Shown here piece after piece: positions 1-9,832 of a stretch of 32,693 nucleotides of DNA; position 1 is the first letter of the stretch; each line of letters begins with the position of its first letter. Under the pieces are notes generated by a model. The model worked only from the letters and a program-made list of their open reading frames with translations. It was not told the DNA's origin and ran no database searches. This DNA comes from a virus. Location of the stretch: positions 1 to 32,693 of the IMG/VR virus record IMGVR_UViG_3300042373_000562; one strand, 5' to 3'. A program made the position numbers and the translations under genes.

Positions 1-127
1 AACAATCGGAGAAGGTTTACTTCCAGTATTTGAAACGGCGGTTTCGGCGGCCTTTTCATTCATTCAATCAATTAGTCAAATTCCGGCGTTTGTTCAGGAA
101 TACGGTCGAACATTGACTTTATTAGGC
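1..127. repeat. Terminal direct repeat, copy 1 (circular closure)
   Basis: These 127 bases are identical to the last 127 of the window. Both copies lie inside the tape measure gene, and joining them gives one uninterrupted reading frame. An overlap of exactly 127 nt equals a common maximum k-mer of de Bruijn assemblers, so this is best read as the overlap of a circular contig rather than a biological terminal repeat. The unique genome is then 32,566 bp. Confidence 0.95.
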
Positions 128-2515
128 GCCGCCGTTGCGTTTTATGTCGGTCAAAAGAACGCCGCAAATCAAGCCGAATTAATTTATCAAGTCCGCGTTC
201 GCGCGTTGATTGTTCAGGAACAAATTCAAATCGGTCTTTCAAAACTTCGATCGTTCTGGACAAGATCAACGGCGGCGGCGACGAACTTGTTGACCGGCGC
301 CACAACGGCGACAACGGTCGCGACAAGGATCGCAACTTCAGCACAAACGGCGTTCAACACTGTATTGAAGGCGAATCCGATCGGTCTTATTGTTGGTTTA
401 CTCGCGACGGCGGCGGCGTTTCTGGTTGACTTTGGTGAAGCCGAAGAAGTTGTTGTTGATCAAACCGAAAAGTTGATTGATTCACAATCCGCACTTGCGG
501 CCGCGCAAAGTGAAGCGAATCGCGAATCCGCAAAACAAAAGGCCGAACTTGACGCGCTTGTCAAACAAATCAAAAACGCGAACACTGGATCCGCCGAAAG
601 AAAAAAGTTGATTGATCAATTGAACAATCAATTCGGAACGACAATCAAAAACATTTCGGACGAAAAGAAGTTCGTGAAAGAACTTGACGAAGTTTATCAA
701 GAACTGTCATTGTCGATCAAGGCGTCCGCGTTTGCGAAGGCGTCCGAAACGCAAATCATTGAATTGACGAAACAACAACTTGATCTTGAAGAAAAGTTGA
801 AAGTCGCAAAAGAAGCCGCCGCGTCGGCGAATTTAATCGCGACGGACCAAAACAAGAAGGCCGTTGACGAATCAATTCAACTTCAGAACATTCAGGCGGA
901 AAACCTTCAGAACATTTCAAAAGGTTTCGCCGGTGATCCTGAAAAACTTCAAGCGCAACTTGACCAGACGACGAAGGCAATTGACGAACTCGCAAAAAAG
1001 GCCGCCGCCGGTTCTGGAAAAATTCAAAAGGCGGACCGTGATTCAGCGAAGTCGGCCGAAGACACGGCAAAGAAAAGGCGCGAACTTCTTCAGGACTTGA
1101 CGCGTCAAATCGAAATCTTGAATCGCGAAATTTCAACGCAAAACATTGAAATCACGGACGCGAAAACACTTGACGAAGAAAAAACAAAGATCCGCGCACT
1201 TTCTGAAGAACGAAAGAAGGCGATTGACGAAGAAACAATTGAAAAGGTCAAGAAAGCACAAGAAGACGGAACATTGTCGGCGACGATTTCAGCGCAATTT
1301 GAAGAACTGAAACGTCTTCAAAAGTTGAAAGTGACAAACGAAACCGAAAGTCAGATTTCGAAAATAATCGCACAAGAAACCGAAAGAAGGAATCAAGCGA
1401 ATTCAGACATTGACCAGATTGAAAACGAAAGGAAACTTTTTCAAAACGAACAATTGTTGAACGACCTTGAACGTCAACGCGGTTTCCTTGAAGATCAATT
1501 TTCGAAGTCGCGATCCGACGCCGAACGTGAACGAATCAAAGAAAGTCTTCAATCGAATCTTCAGGACATCAAAGACGCCTTGAACGAACAAGAAGACATT
1601 CGGATCAATGCGATCATTTCAGAACGCGACAAACAACTTGAAAACGTGTCTTTGATTGCTGAAGAACGAAAGTTGATTGAAGCGAACGCGGATCTTGAAA
1701 TCTTGAAAATTCGTTCTGAATTCAACGATCAAATTCAACAACTTGACGACGAATCACTTTCAAACGTCAAGGAAAACGAAGAACAACGACGCGCGGCAAT
1801 TATCAAAGGAATCGAAGACGTGATCAACGCGACGAAAGACTTGACGAACGCCGTTCTGGACGCTGCAATTCAACAAACCGACATTCAGATCAACGCACAA
1901 CAAAAACGTGTTGATCAAGCCGCGAAGATTGCCGAAAAAGGAAACGCCGAACTTCTTCAGGCCGAAGAAGATCGTTTGACCAAACTGAACGAAAAACGCG
2001 CGAAGTTCGTCCGCGCACAACAAGCACTTGCGGCGGTTGAACTTGTCGCGAATTCCGCCGTTGCAATTTCAAAGGCGGCGGCCGAAGGTGGCGCGGCGGC
2101 GCCGTTCACAATCGCGGCGACATTGATCGCACTTGCGGCCGGTCTTGTTGCTGCAAAGGCACAAGCGCAATCCGCCGCCGGTTCATTTGCTGAAGGTGGT
2201 TTCACCGGTGAAGGCGGAAAATATCAAACGGCCGGAACCGTTCACAAAGGCGAATTCGTTTTCACAAAAGAAAAGACGAAGAAGTTCAGGCCTTTGTTCG
2301 AAGCGATTCATAAAGGACGCGATCCGTTTCTTGCGGTTAATTTAGAAGGACGCGATTCAATGCAAACGCGAACAATGGAAACAAGACTTGAAAGAATTGA
2401 AAAGGCGATCAAGGAACAAAAAGGATTGAATCTTTCGATCGACGAAAACGGAATAAACGGAATCGTTTCTTCAGTGACTTACAAACAAAATCGAATTCGA
2501 AATAAAGCGCGATAA
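1..2515 (+). CDS. Tape measure protein, C-terminal part (gene crosses the circular join)
   Basis: This is the 3' part of the tail tape measure gene that starts at 31803; full length is 1,092 aa. Whole codons begin at base 2. Tape measure proteins set tail length, fill the tail tube and are ejected with the DNA. The part holds hydrophobic stretches (around the codons at bases 113-160 and 350-430), then a long Lys/Glu/Gln-rich coiled-coil region, then an Ala-rich hydrophobic segment near bases 2040-2180. The C-terminal end is Gly-rich (GGFTG, GGKY, AGTVHKGEFVF), a pattern I associate with tape measure proteins of Bacteroidota phages. The stop abuts the ATG of the next tail gene. An ATG at 113 would give an 800-aa open frame, but it is internal because the frame continues through the join. 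Confidence 0.93.
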   Translation, partial: TIGEGLLPVFETAVSAAFSFIQSISQIPAFVQEYGRTLTLLGAAVAFYVGQKNAANQAELIYQVRVRALIVQEQIQIGLSKLRSFWTRSTAAATNLLTGATTATTVATRIATSAQTAFNTVLKANPIGLIVGLLATAAAFLVDFGEAEEVVVDQTEKLIDSQSALAAAQSEANRESAKQKAELDALVKQIKNANTGSAERKKLIDQLNNQFGTTIKNISDEKKFVKELDEVYQELSLSIKASAFAKASETQIIELTKQQLDLEEKLKVAKEAAASANLIATDQNKKAVDESIQLQNIQAENLQNISKGFAGDPEKLQAQLDQTTKAIDELAKKAAAGSGKIQKADRDSAKSAEDTAKKRRELLQDLTRQIEILNREISTQNIEITDAKTLDEEKTKIRALSEERKKAIDEETIEKVKKAQEDGTLSATISAQFEELKRLQKLKVTNETESQISKIIAQETERRNQANSDIDQIENERKLFQNEQLLNDLERQRGFLEDQFSKSRSDAERERIKESLQSNLQDIKDALNEQEDIRINAIISERDKQLENVSLIAEERKLIEANADLEILKIRSEFNDQIQQLDDESLSNVKENEEQRRAAIIKGIEDVINATKDLTNAVLDAAIQQTDIQINAQQKRVDQAAKIAEKGNAELLQAEEDRLTKLNEKRAKFVRAQQALAAVELVANSAVAISKAAAEGGAAAPFTIAATLIALAAGLVAAKAQAQSAAGSFAEGGFTGEGGKYQTAGTVHKGEFVFTKEKTKKFRPLFEAIHKGRDPFLAVNLEGRDSMQTRTMETRLERIEKAIKEQKGLNLSIDENGINGIVSSVTYKQNRIRNKAR

Positions 2516-4270
2516 ATGAATTCAATGAAAATCGAATTGAACGGCGTTCTGATCACTGGACGCGTTGACGGAACGGACAATTTCGAAGTCACGCTTCGAC
2601 GCGAAGACAATTTCGGACGAACGGCGCGATCCTTTTCGACTGAACTTGTTTTCTTTGACGACGGATATTCGATTTTGAAGGCCGCCTTGATTGATCCGGT
2701 CAACGGTTTCGGATTGAAAGTTGACGTGAAGATTTTCGACGATTGTTGTTCTGAACCGGTTTTCGTTGGCGTTATTCGCGGCGACGCGATTGACTGGTGT
2801 GAACCTGAATGTTCAATTTCTTCACAAGTGATCGAAGAACAACTTTCATACAACTGTATTGAATCGAAGGTCCTGAATTCTGATCTGGACCGAAACGAAC
2901 GCGTCGATCTTCTTTATTGCATCGAAGGACGTCCGAAGTTCATTCATATCGTTCTTGGAATCCTTCTTTCGATTTTGGGATTCGTTGTTTCAACGGTTCT
3001 TTTGCCTTTTGTCGTTGTCATTTTGGTCATTGCGGCGCTTGTGTACTTTGTTTGTTCGGTCGTTTGCGTTTTGCCTTTGACCGATTGCACACAAGACGAT
3101 TGTGACGATTCACAATCGAATCCGTCCAACACGGTTGATTTGATTCAAGACTTGATCGACGAAACGGTCGGATTGTTCGACACTTGCAATCGAAAACATC
3201 CGTCTGGAATTTTGCGCGATTACATCAAAAGAACTTGTCAAGATTGCAATTTGCAATTTCAATCTTCAATTCTCAACGATCCTTCTTCAATTTATTACAA
3301 CACGGTTTTGTGGTCCGCACAAGTTGAAAAAGGCGTTTCGAATTCAATCACTTCGACGGAATTGATCGCCGAAAACGCGCCACTTGAAACACTTCAGACG
3401 TTGTTCGACAATATCTTGAAACCGACCTTCAACGCCGACTTTGCGATCGTCGGAAACACTCTTATTTTCGAACGGAAAGACTACTTCAACACTACGGTTC
3501 AATGGATCGACGCCGAACAATTATTGAATGACGGTCGAATCGCGGAAAACAAGATTTGTTTTTCTTGGATTGATCGCGAAAGATTCGCCTTCGGTCGTTT
3601 TGAATATAATCTGGACGCGCTTGACATTATCGGAAACGAAGCGAAACTTCGATTCAACGACATTGTCGAATTCAATATTCCATTTTCGCCGACACAATCC
3701 GGTCAATACAATGTTTCACTTCCATTGTCACCGGCGCGATTCAGGTCGGACGACGTTGACAACGAAGGAACGATCTTCGAAATTCTTGAATTCTTTCAAG
3801 GCGGTCTTTTGAACTTGATCTTCGGCGGACAATTCACGAATCAAAACAACAAATCAATGTTATTGAATAATCATTGCGGTTTCAACTACAAGTTGTTGAT
3901 TTGGGACGGCGACGATCTGGAATTCGGAACGGTGAAAAATAATTATTCCGACGCGTTCACGGGCGGACCGGTCTTCGTTGACGGCGCGAACGTGGATCCA
4001 GACGATCGTTTCAATTATCCGTTCTGGTTCAAGGAAAACAACTTGAACAATTTATATTCGCTTTTCCACTACATTGACGATCCGCGAAATCCGTCTTCAA
4101 CACAATTCAACTTCAACTTCACTTTTCAATTCAATTGTTCGGACTTGTCTTCTTTTGACTGGTCAAAAACTATTCGATTGCCGAAGAACGGAACAATTGT
4201 GAACGGACGTGTGAAAGAAGTCAAAATCAATTTCATCAATCGAACAATGTCCGTCAATGGGATTGTGTAA
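2516..4270 (+). CDS. Putative distal tail / tail hub protein with internal membrane-like segment
   Basis: The 584-aa protein begins directly after the tape measure stop, where siphophages encode distal tail or hub proteins. I do not recognise a specific family. It has several Cys pairs in the first 200 residues (CC near 77, C95/C99, C180/C184, C191/C196). A very hydrophobic stretch at about residues 142-188 could form two membrane-spanning helices, which is odd for an assembled tail protein. The rest is soluble and mixed. The role is inferred from position and size. The first ATG is used; a second in-frame ATG three codons later is also possible. Confidence 0.6.
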   Translation: MNSMKIELNGVLITGRVDGTDNFEVTLRREDNFGRTARSFSTELVFFDDGYSILKAALIDPVNGFGLKVDVKIFDDCCSEPVFVGVIRGDAIDWCEPECSISSQVIEEQLSYNCIESKVLNSDLDRNERVDLLYCIEGRPKFIHIVLGILLSILGFVVSTVLLPFVVVILVIAALVYFVCSVVCVLPLTDCTQDDCDDSQSNPSNTVDLIQDLIDETVGLFDTCNRKHPSGILRDYIKRTCQDCNLQFQSSILNDPSSIYYNTVLWSAQVEKGVSNSITSTELIAENAPLETLQTLFDNILKPTFNADFAIVGNTLIFERKDYFNTTVQWIDAEQLLNDGRIAENKICFSWIDRERFAFGRFEYNLDALDIIGNEAKLRFNDIVEFNIPFSPTQSGQYNVSLPLSPARFRSDDVDNEGTIFEILEFFQGGLLNLIFGGQFTNQNNKSMLLNNHCGFNYKLLIWDGDDLEFGTVKNNYSDAFTGGPVFVDGANVDPDDRFNYPFWFKENNLNNLYSLFHYIDDPRNPSSTQFNFNFTFQFNCSDLSSFDWSKTIRLPKNGTIVNGRVKEVKINFINRTMSVNGIV

Positions 4271-4282
4271 ATTTGTAAAATA

Positions 4283-7036
4283 ATGGCAAACAAACTGATT
4301 TTCAATCCTTGTCTTGATAAAGTCAACAAGAATAAAATGTATTCCGGTTGTTGTTGTGTCGTTGAATGTATTATTTCAAACACAAACACGAAGACCGTCA
4401 CAATCAATTCGATCAACGGTTTCTTCAATGGAACATTTTCGTTCAATCTTGTTTCGATCAATGGATCCGCGCCTTCTTTTCCGTTTTCGGTCGCGCAATC
4501 AACGACTTTTTCGATTGAATTTGAAATTTGCGCGGGTTCTGGAACGCCGACGGACACTTTGACGATTCAAATTTCTGAAACCGGCGGAACCGAAACAACG
4601 ACATTTCCGTTTGAACTTTGCGTGAATTCCGCGATCGCTTCGCCTTCGACGTTGGCGTTCGGACTTGTTCCGTCTGGAACAACTTCAGCGCCGCAAACAA
4701 TCACAATTCACAACGATCAAACAGTTTGTGAAGCGACTTTCAATTTTGATTCAGGCGATTGCGGCGCCGGTTTTGTTGCGATTCCTTCTTCGGTCACATT
4801 AACACCAAACGACACGACAACAATCGACGTCACATGGACGCCGCCTTCGGCGAATTTGAATGTCGATTGTCACCTTCGAATTGAAGTTTGTGACGTTTTT
4901 GATTTGATTTCGACAACGGCGGAATCTGAACCGGCGGACTGTGAATGTCTTTGTTGTACTGGCGTTCACATCGACACTGAACACCGTCTTATTTCGACCG
5001 TTGATCTTAGTTGTGACGATCCGGTTTTGTTTGACCAGTCGGCAATTGGTGAACAAAAAGAAGTCATTTTCGATTTCGCTTATTCGTTCGGAATCGGTGA
5101 CGGTTTTGAATTGTTTTTCAATCCGGTTGTTTTCGGCGTCAACTGCAACTTTTCTTCTTTATACGGCGGACCGATCAATTCGGCGCCGCCTTTCGGATAT
5201 TATATCGAATTCTTTACTTCAATGATTGGCGCCGGTTGGCAAACAATGGCCTTGTTCAATTCAGGCGTCAACACGCCGAATCAAAAGAACTGGATCGTTG
5301 AAATGTCCGCGATCACATCAACACAATTCAAAATCAAATTGACATTCTTTTTGATTTCGGATCTTCAAAATTGGATTTCAAACGCCGTATTCAATAACGC
5401 GCCGAAGTGGAGAAGGAATCACGTCTTCGCGCCGGTTCCGCCTTTGATCGGTCCTTTCACGAATTCTTTTCCTTCAGTTTACAATTCGAATCGAAGACTT
5501 TGTTCTTTGTTCTGGATTCATGATCCGAACCGAATCGTTGAAGAAACCGGAAACGATTTCGAATGTTACAACACACATTCGATAAACTGGACTTCGCGCT
5601 TCTTCAACAAAGGACTTTATGACGGACCTTCAGAATTCACTGATCCGTTGTTCACTTTTGAAAGAAACGGAAATCCGGTCACTGATCTTTCGACGATTCA
5701 AAAGACCGAAGTGAAGTTTTTCATCAAGATTCCTTCAGGTTTTGGAACCTTGAAAGGAATTGTTTTCAATTTGTTTGACGAATCAACGACGGACAACGCG
5801 GTTGACTTTCTGGCGAATTACAACAATTCAAGATCAAGAATCGTCAACAATCCTTTGACGTCGGTTCTGGACAATTTACTTGAATCGCCTTCTTCGATTG
5901 TCGCGCTTGGTGGCGGCGATTATGAAATCACGGCGTTCATCGGAACCGGATTGAATCTTTCACATCAATATCGAATTTTCGCGGTTGTTTATTCAATGAA
6001 CGAAACCGTGAATTCGTTCATTTCCGAACCGTTACGTGTGACGAATATTCCGACGCCGGATTGTGATAATTGTCAAGTTGAAGTTTCTTCAATCTGGTCA
6101 CAAGTTTTCAGACAAACGGAAAGCGATTGTTTGAAACCAGTCGCGAAGGAAAGGATCAAACATCAAAGTTTTTGGGGTGAAGGAACATTGAAGACTTGTT
6201 TTCCGGTCTTCTTGAATTTCCTTGATTATGTCAATTCAATAACTTTGAACGTGTATCGTCGCGAAACCGATTTTCCGATCGCCGGAAAAACAACTTTCTT
6301 CATGTACGAACAACACACTTCTTCGCGCGTCGTTGGATTTCCTTCAAACTGGAACAACTTCGGAAATTTAATCGTTTCCGATTCTGGTTCAGGATTCAGG
6401 ACCGAATTCACGCGTCGTGTAGGGTGGGAACAAAACGCGTTCAACGGATCGAATGTTCTTGTCGCAAATACGGCGACTTACATGAATCGGACACCGGCCG
6501 GACCTTTGGGCGCTCCTTATGTCGCGACTTTGGGCGTGAATAATGACTGGCGTGACGTTCAAATCATTTATGAATACGTTTTGCGAATGGACTTCAGTTC
6601 AATATTTGGAACGCCTTATGAAATTAATTACGTGAAGGCCTTTCAAGTTTTGGCAATTGACAACGAACCTTTGAATTCTGGATTTCCTTCGAAAATTGAA
6701 AGTGTTATTTTTGAAGGTTTTCAAGGCGGAATTTGGGTTGAACTGACTGGTCCGTTTTGTCCAGACAATTTCACTTTGATTCGCGCGACTTACGCGGCGA
6801 ATTCGGCCGGAAACTTTGCTTTCTTTGTTGAACCGTTTCCGAATGGAAACACGACGACAATTCGCGAATCTGAAGACGCCGCGTTTGAATTGCCGCAACA
6901 ATTGAATGTTCTTTCGCTTGACTTGGTATATTCGCCGACCGGAACCGATTACGTCGCGTCGGCGATTCTTGATCCTTCAACCTTGACCGGAAATTCTTAT
7001 TTGTTGTGTGGTTATTGGTCCGAAGTCTTTGAATAA
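4283..7036 (+). CDS. Large tail/baseplate protein with tandem Ig-like (ASH-type) domains
   Basis: This 917-aa protein is the third in the tail block. Residues 1 to about 225 look like two tandem Ig-like beta domains of the ASPM/SPD-2/Hydin kind. The second has the usual elements: PSTLAFG near 120, a run of alternating hydrophobic and Thr residues, then LTPNDTTTIDVTWTP. Cysteines are frequent, including CCC near the N-terminus and CECLCC after the second domain. The remaining ~690 residues are beta-rich, with many Asn/Phe and aromatic residues, and I recognise no enzyme motif. A tail-tip or adhesion role is inferred from the domain type and place. The start is the ATG after an A-rich leader, 12 nt after the previous stop. 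Confidence 0.65.
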   Translation: MANKLIFNPCLDKVNKNKMYSGCCCVVECIISNTNTKTVTINSINGFFNGTFSFNLVSINGSAPSFPFSVAQSTTFSIEFEICAGSGTPTDTLTIQISETGGTETTTFPFELCVNSAIASPSTLAFGLVPSGTTSAPQTITIHNDQTVCEATFNFDSGDCGAGFVAIPSSVTLTPNDTTTIDVTWTPPSANLNVDCHLRIEVCDVFDLISTTAESEPADCECLCCTGVHIDTEHRLISTVDLSCDDPVLFDQSAIGEQKEVIFDFAYSFGIGDGFELFFNPVVFGVNCNFSSLYGGPINSAPPFGYYIEFFTSMIGAGWQTMALFNSGVNTPNQKNWIVEMSAITSTQFKIKLTFFLISDLQNWISNAVFNNAPKWRRNHVFAPVPPLIGPFTNSFPSVYNSNRRLCSLFWIHDPNRIVEETGNDFECYNTHSINWTSRFFNKGLYDGPSEFTDPLFTFERNGNPVTDLSTIQKTEVKFFIKIPSGFGTLKGIVFNLFDESTTDNAVDFLANYNNSRSRIVNNPLTSVLDNLLESPSSIVALGGGDYEITAFIGTGLNLSHQYRIFAVVYSMNETVNSFISEPLRVTNIPTPDCDNCQVEVSSIWSQVFRQTESDCLKPVAKERIKHQSFWGEGTLKTCFPVFLNFLDYVNSITLNVYRRETDFPIAGKTTFFMYEQHTSSRVVGFPSNWNNFGNLIVSDSGSGFRTEFTRRVGWEQNAFNGSNVLVANTATYMNRTPAGPLGAPYVATLGVNNDWRDVQIIYEYVLRMDFSSIFGTPYEINYVKAFQVLAIDNEPLNSGFPSKIESVIFEGFQGGIWVELTGPFCPDNFTLIRATYAANSAGNFAFFVEPFPNGNTTTIRESEDAAFELPQQLNVLSLDLVYSPTGTDYVASAILDPSTLTGNSYLLCGYWSEVFE

Positions 7037-7050
7037 AAAAATCTAAAAAA

Positions 7051-8139
7051 ATGGCCGACCTTTTTGATTCATACGTAAGTCCAACAAACGCCGCGATCGC
7101 GTTTTGTGATCAAACAAACTTTCTTTGTCGAACCGATCCGACGACGCGATTGTTTTGTGATACAATTGACACAATTTGCGGATCGACTGATTGTTCGACT
7201 TTGATTGTGAATAATGGACTTGGACTTTGCAATTGCGCGGACACTTGGAATTCGACTTGTTGCGGAAACGACACGCCGTTTTTGATTCCATATCAAAAAG
7301 GTGACACAATTGATTTTCAATTTCAACAAATTCTTTCCGTTCTTGGTGGCGTTTCGGACGGTTGGTCTTCAGACGGAACACTTGACACGCGCGATTCGGC
7401 CGCCTACTTCGAAATTCGATCTTGTTGTTCCGACACTTTGATTCCGGTTGACGAAACCGTTTTCAATGACGTTGTTCGAAACAATTATGTCGGACGTTTT
7501 CAGGTTGTCAATTATGACGGAACGGTCACGACAAGACCGATTCAAATGATTCGTTTCGATTTGGGCGCGATTTCACAACTTGCGATTGATCTTGGACTTG
7601 ATCCTTGTTTCTACTTCAAATTTTGCTTCACGAAGACTTCAGGACCGATTCAAAATCCGATCAATCCGGCAAACGTCGAATGTTTTTGTTCGGAATCTTT
7701 CACGCTTGAAAAATGTCAAGGCGTTGAAAAACGGTCGGTTGTCATATCTTCAATTTATTCAAAGGACGATTGCTTCGGTTATTATTACGGAAATTCATTC
7801 GTTCAAACTTTAGGCGGTTCGCCGTTTACTTATTCAAACGAAATTCGTGTTCCGGCGGCGTTTGAACAAACGAACTTCCAGATCACGAAAAACATTATCA
7901 ACGCTTCACGAAAAACCACTTCAACCGAAGTTTGTGAAACGTGGATCTTGCGTTCTTTCGCTTTACCTTCGCGATTCATGCGACTTGTTGTTGAAATTAT
8001 CGCCGGCGCCGACGTTTACGTTGACGGTCGCGAATACAATTCACAAGGCGAAGTTTCAAAGAACAACGAAACCGGTTCAAGGTGGTTCACTGACATCACT
8101 TTTGAATATTGCAATTGCTCAAAAAATCTAACTTGTTGA
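7051..8139 (+). CDS. Cys-rich putative tail-tip protein
   Basis: The 362-aa protein follows the Ig-domain protein after 14 nt of A-rich leader and ends one base before the portal start. I do not recognise the family. Its first 75 residues hold many cysteines (CGSTDC, CNC, CC), later pairs include CFCSE, and the protein ends in Cys (YCNCSKNLTC). It is probably a beta-rich virion protein. A minor tail or receptor-binding role is inferred from position only. Confidence 0.5.
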   Translation: MADLFDSYVSPTNAAIAFCDQTNFLCRTDPTTRLFCDTIDTICGSTDCSTLIVNNGLGLCNCADTWNSTCCGNDTPFLIPYQKGDTIDFQFQQILSVLGGVSDGWSSDGTLDTRDSAAYFEIRSCCSDTLIPVDETVFNDVVRNNYVGRFQVVNYDGTVTTRPIQMIRFDLGAISQLAIDLGLDPCFYFKFCFTKTSGPIQNPINPANVECFCSESFTLEKCQGVEKRSVVISSIYSKDDCFGYYYGNSFVQTLGGSPFTYSNEIRVPAAFEQTNFQITKNIINASRKTTSTEVCETWILRSFALPSRFMRLVVEIIAGADVYVDGREYNSQGEVSKNNETGSRWFTDITFEYCNCSKNLTC

Positions 8140-8140
8140 C

Positions 8141-9829
8141 ATGATCACAATTGAAAACATTAATTCAATCCTTGTCGATTCTAACTTCAGACCGAAGAAC
8201 TTCGAACATTGGGAAAAGGTTCGTGAAACAATGTTCGTTCACACGCGCGGAAAAAAACCGGAAACGATATTGACGGCGCGTCGTCCGAACGAAGATCCAG
8301 ACGTTCAAAAATACCGTCTTATGATTTACGAACCGATCACGAAAGGATCAATGAATCGCGCGATCGACAAACTTTTCAGGATCTTTCAAAACGCGAACTT
8401 TTCGATTTCGGTTTCGGACGAATTGAACACGTATTTGAACGACAAGAAGTTTGAAGGTCAATTCTTTTATTCCTTCATTCAAAAGTTCGTTGTTCGTCGA
8501 ATGATCGAAGATCCGAACGGTTTCTTGATCTGGATTCCGAAAGGTGAAGGTTTGACGAATCCGTCGATCAAAGTCGAAGTTTCGCCGCTTTTGGTCATGT
8601 CAAATTATATCAAATTCACGTCTGAAGAATTGTTGACTTGGCAATCGCCTGAAGAATTTGTTGAAATAAAGGCAAACGGAAAAACAGAAATGACCGGTCT
8701 TGTTTATTACACCTTGACAACTGATTCATTTTATCGTCATTATCAAGTCGGTTCAGGACAAAACAAAAGATTTGAAACCGAATTGATTTATCAACACGAC
8801 ATCGGATCAATTCCGGCGATTGTTTTAGGCGGCGACTTGACCGACGAAGATTTCTTCGATTCGTACTTTTCGGCGTTTGTTCCGTTCGCAAACGAAGCGA
8901 TTCGACAATATTCAGACTGGACGGCGGTAATGACAACAAGCGCTTTTCCGTATCGTGAAGAAATCGCGGAATCTTGTTCGGCGAAAGGTTGTCGCGACGG
9001 AATTGTGTATAATTCAGAAACGGACGAACACGACCGTTGTTCAGTTTGTCGCGGTTCTGGACGCGTGATTTCGCGTTCGCCTTTCGGCGTGTATTTTCGA
9101 GAAAAATCGAATCCGTCATTAGGTGAAAACATTGGGCCTTCTGAATCAATGTTGAAGTTCATTTCGCCACCGGTTGACATTATTCAATACAGTGGTGACG
9201 CGTGGCAAATACTACTTAAAAAGGCCGAAGAAGCGCTTCATTTGAACGTGATTGACGAAGCGCAATCTGGAACGGCGAAACAAATTGATCGCGAAGATTC
9301 TTTTTCGCAATTGACGAAGATTTCGAACAATTTATTCGACGAAATCATTTACAAATCGTTGATTTTTATCGAACAATATCGAAACGTCACGGATCCGACC
9401 GAACCGATAATCGTCAAACCGATTTCGTTTTCAATGAAGACGGAAAGCGATTTGATTGACGAAATCACAAAATTGTCAGACAAAAACGCGCCGGTTGCGT
9501 TTCTGGTCGAATCGACTAAAGACCTTGCGAAGAAAAGATTTTCAGGAAACAAGTCCGTGACGCGAATTGTTGAAGTTTTGGTTTCTTATGATCCGTTGTT
9601 CAACGTGTCGGTCAAAGACAAACAAATTCTTTTGTCGTCTGGAACAATCAAGAAAGAAGACTTGATCAAATCGCTTCACGCTTACAAAGTATTGACGAAT
9701 CTTGTCGCGGACAATGGAACCGAATTCCTTGAACAATCTTTGTCTGAACTTTTCGCGGCAATTGATACGGCAATGAAACCGATTGTTGATTCTTACGTGA
9801 ATTCAAATGTCATTCAAATTCCTTCCTAA
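8141..9829 (+). CDS. Portal protein with inserted zinc-finger-like motif
   Basis: The 562-aa product has the size and general character of a phage portal, the dodecameric ring at the packaging vertex through which DNA enters and leaves. It lies directly upstream of the MuF-type head protein, as portals usually do. An unusual insertion at about residues 279-308 carries four cysteines in a zinc-finger arrangement (C279-x4-C284 and C300-x2-C303), the second pair followed by RGSGRV, resembling DnaJ-type CxxCxGxG motifs. The C-terminal third is helical and charged, as in portals. The call rests on length, context and overall look rather than a single diagnostic motif. Confidence 0.75.
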   Translation: MITIENINSILVDSNFRPKNFEHWEKVRETMFVHTRGKKPETILTARRPNEDPDVQKYRLMIYEPITKGSMNRAIDKLFRIFQNANFSISVSDELNTYLNDKKFEGQFFYSFIQKFVVRRMIEDPNGFLIWIPKGEGLTNPSIKVEVSPLLVMSNYIKFTSEELLTWQSPEEFVEIKANGKTEMTGLVYYTLTTDSFYRHYQVGSGQNKRFETELIYQHDIGSIPAIVLGGDLTDEDFFDSYFSAFVPFANEAIRQYSDWTAVMTTSAFPYREEIAESCSAKGCRDGIVYNSETDEHDRCSVCRGSGRVISRSPFGVYFREKSNPSLGENIGPSESMLKFISPPVDIIQYSGDAWQILLKKAEEALHLNVIDEAQSGTAKQIDREDSFSQLTKISNNLFDEIIYKSLIFIEQYRNVTDPTEPIIVKPISFSMKTESDLIDEITKLSDKNAPVAFLVESTKDLAKKRFSGNKSVTRIVEVLVSYDPLFNVSVKDKQILLSSGTIKKEDLIKSLHAYKVLTNLVADNGTEFLEQSLSELFAAIDTAMKPIVDSYVNSNVIQIPS

Positions 9830-9832
9830 ATT

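Noticed and set aside
1-127. Genuine short direct terminal repeat of the packaged genome
   Set aside because: It lies in the middle of the tape measure gene with the frame intact through the join, and its length equals a standard assembler k-mer; an assembly overlap explains it fully.
113-2515. 800-aa gene starting at base 113
   Set aside because: The ATG is internal to the tape measure gene, whose frame continues from 31803 through the circular join.
8616-9149. 177-aa minus-strand open frame inside the portal gene
   Set aside because: It is entirely antisense to a well-supported gene, has no leader, and such long antisense frames are frequent here because stop-containing words are rare.
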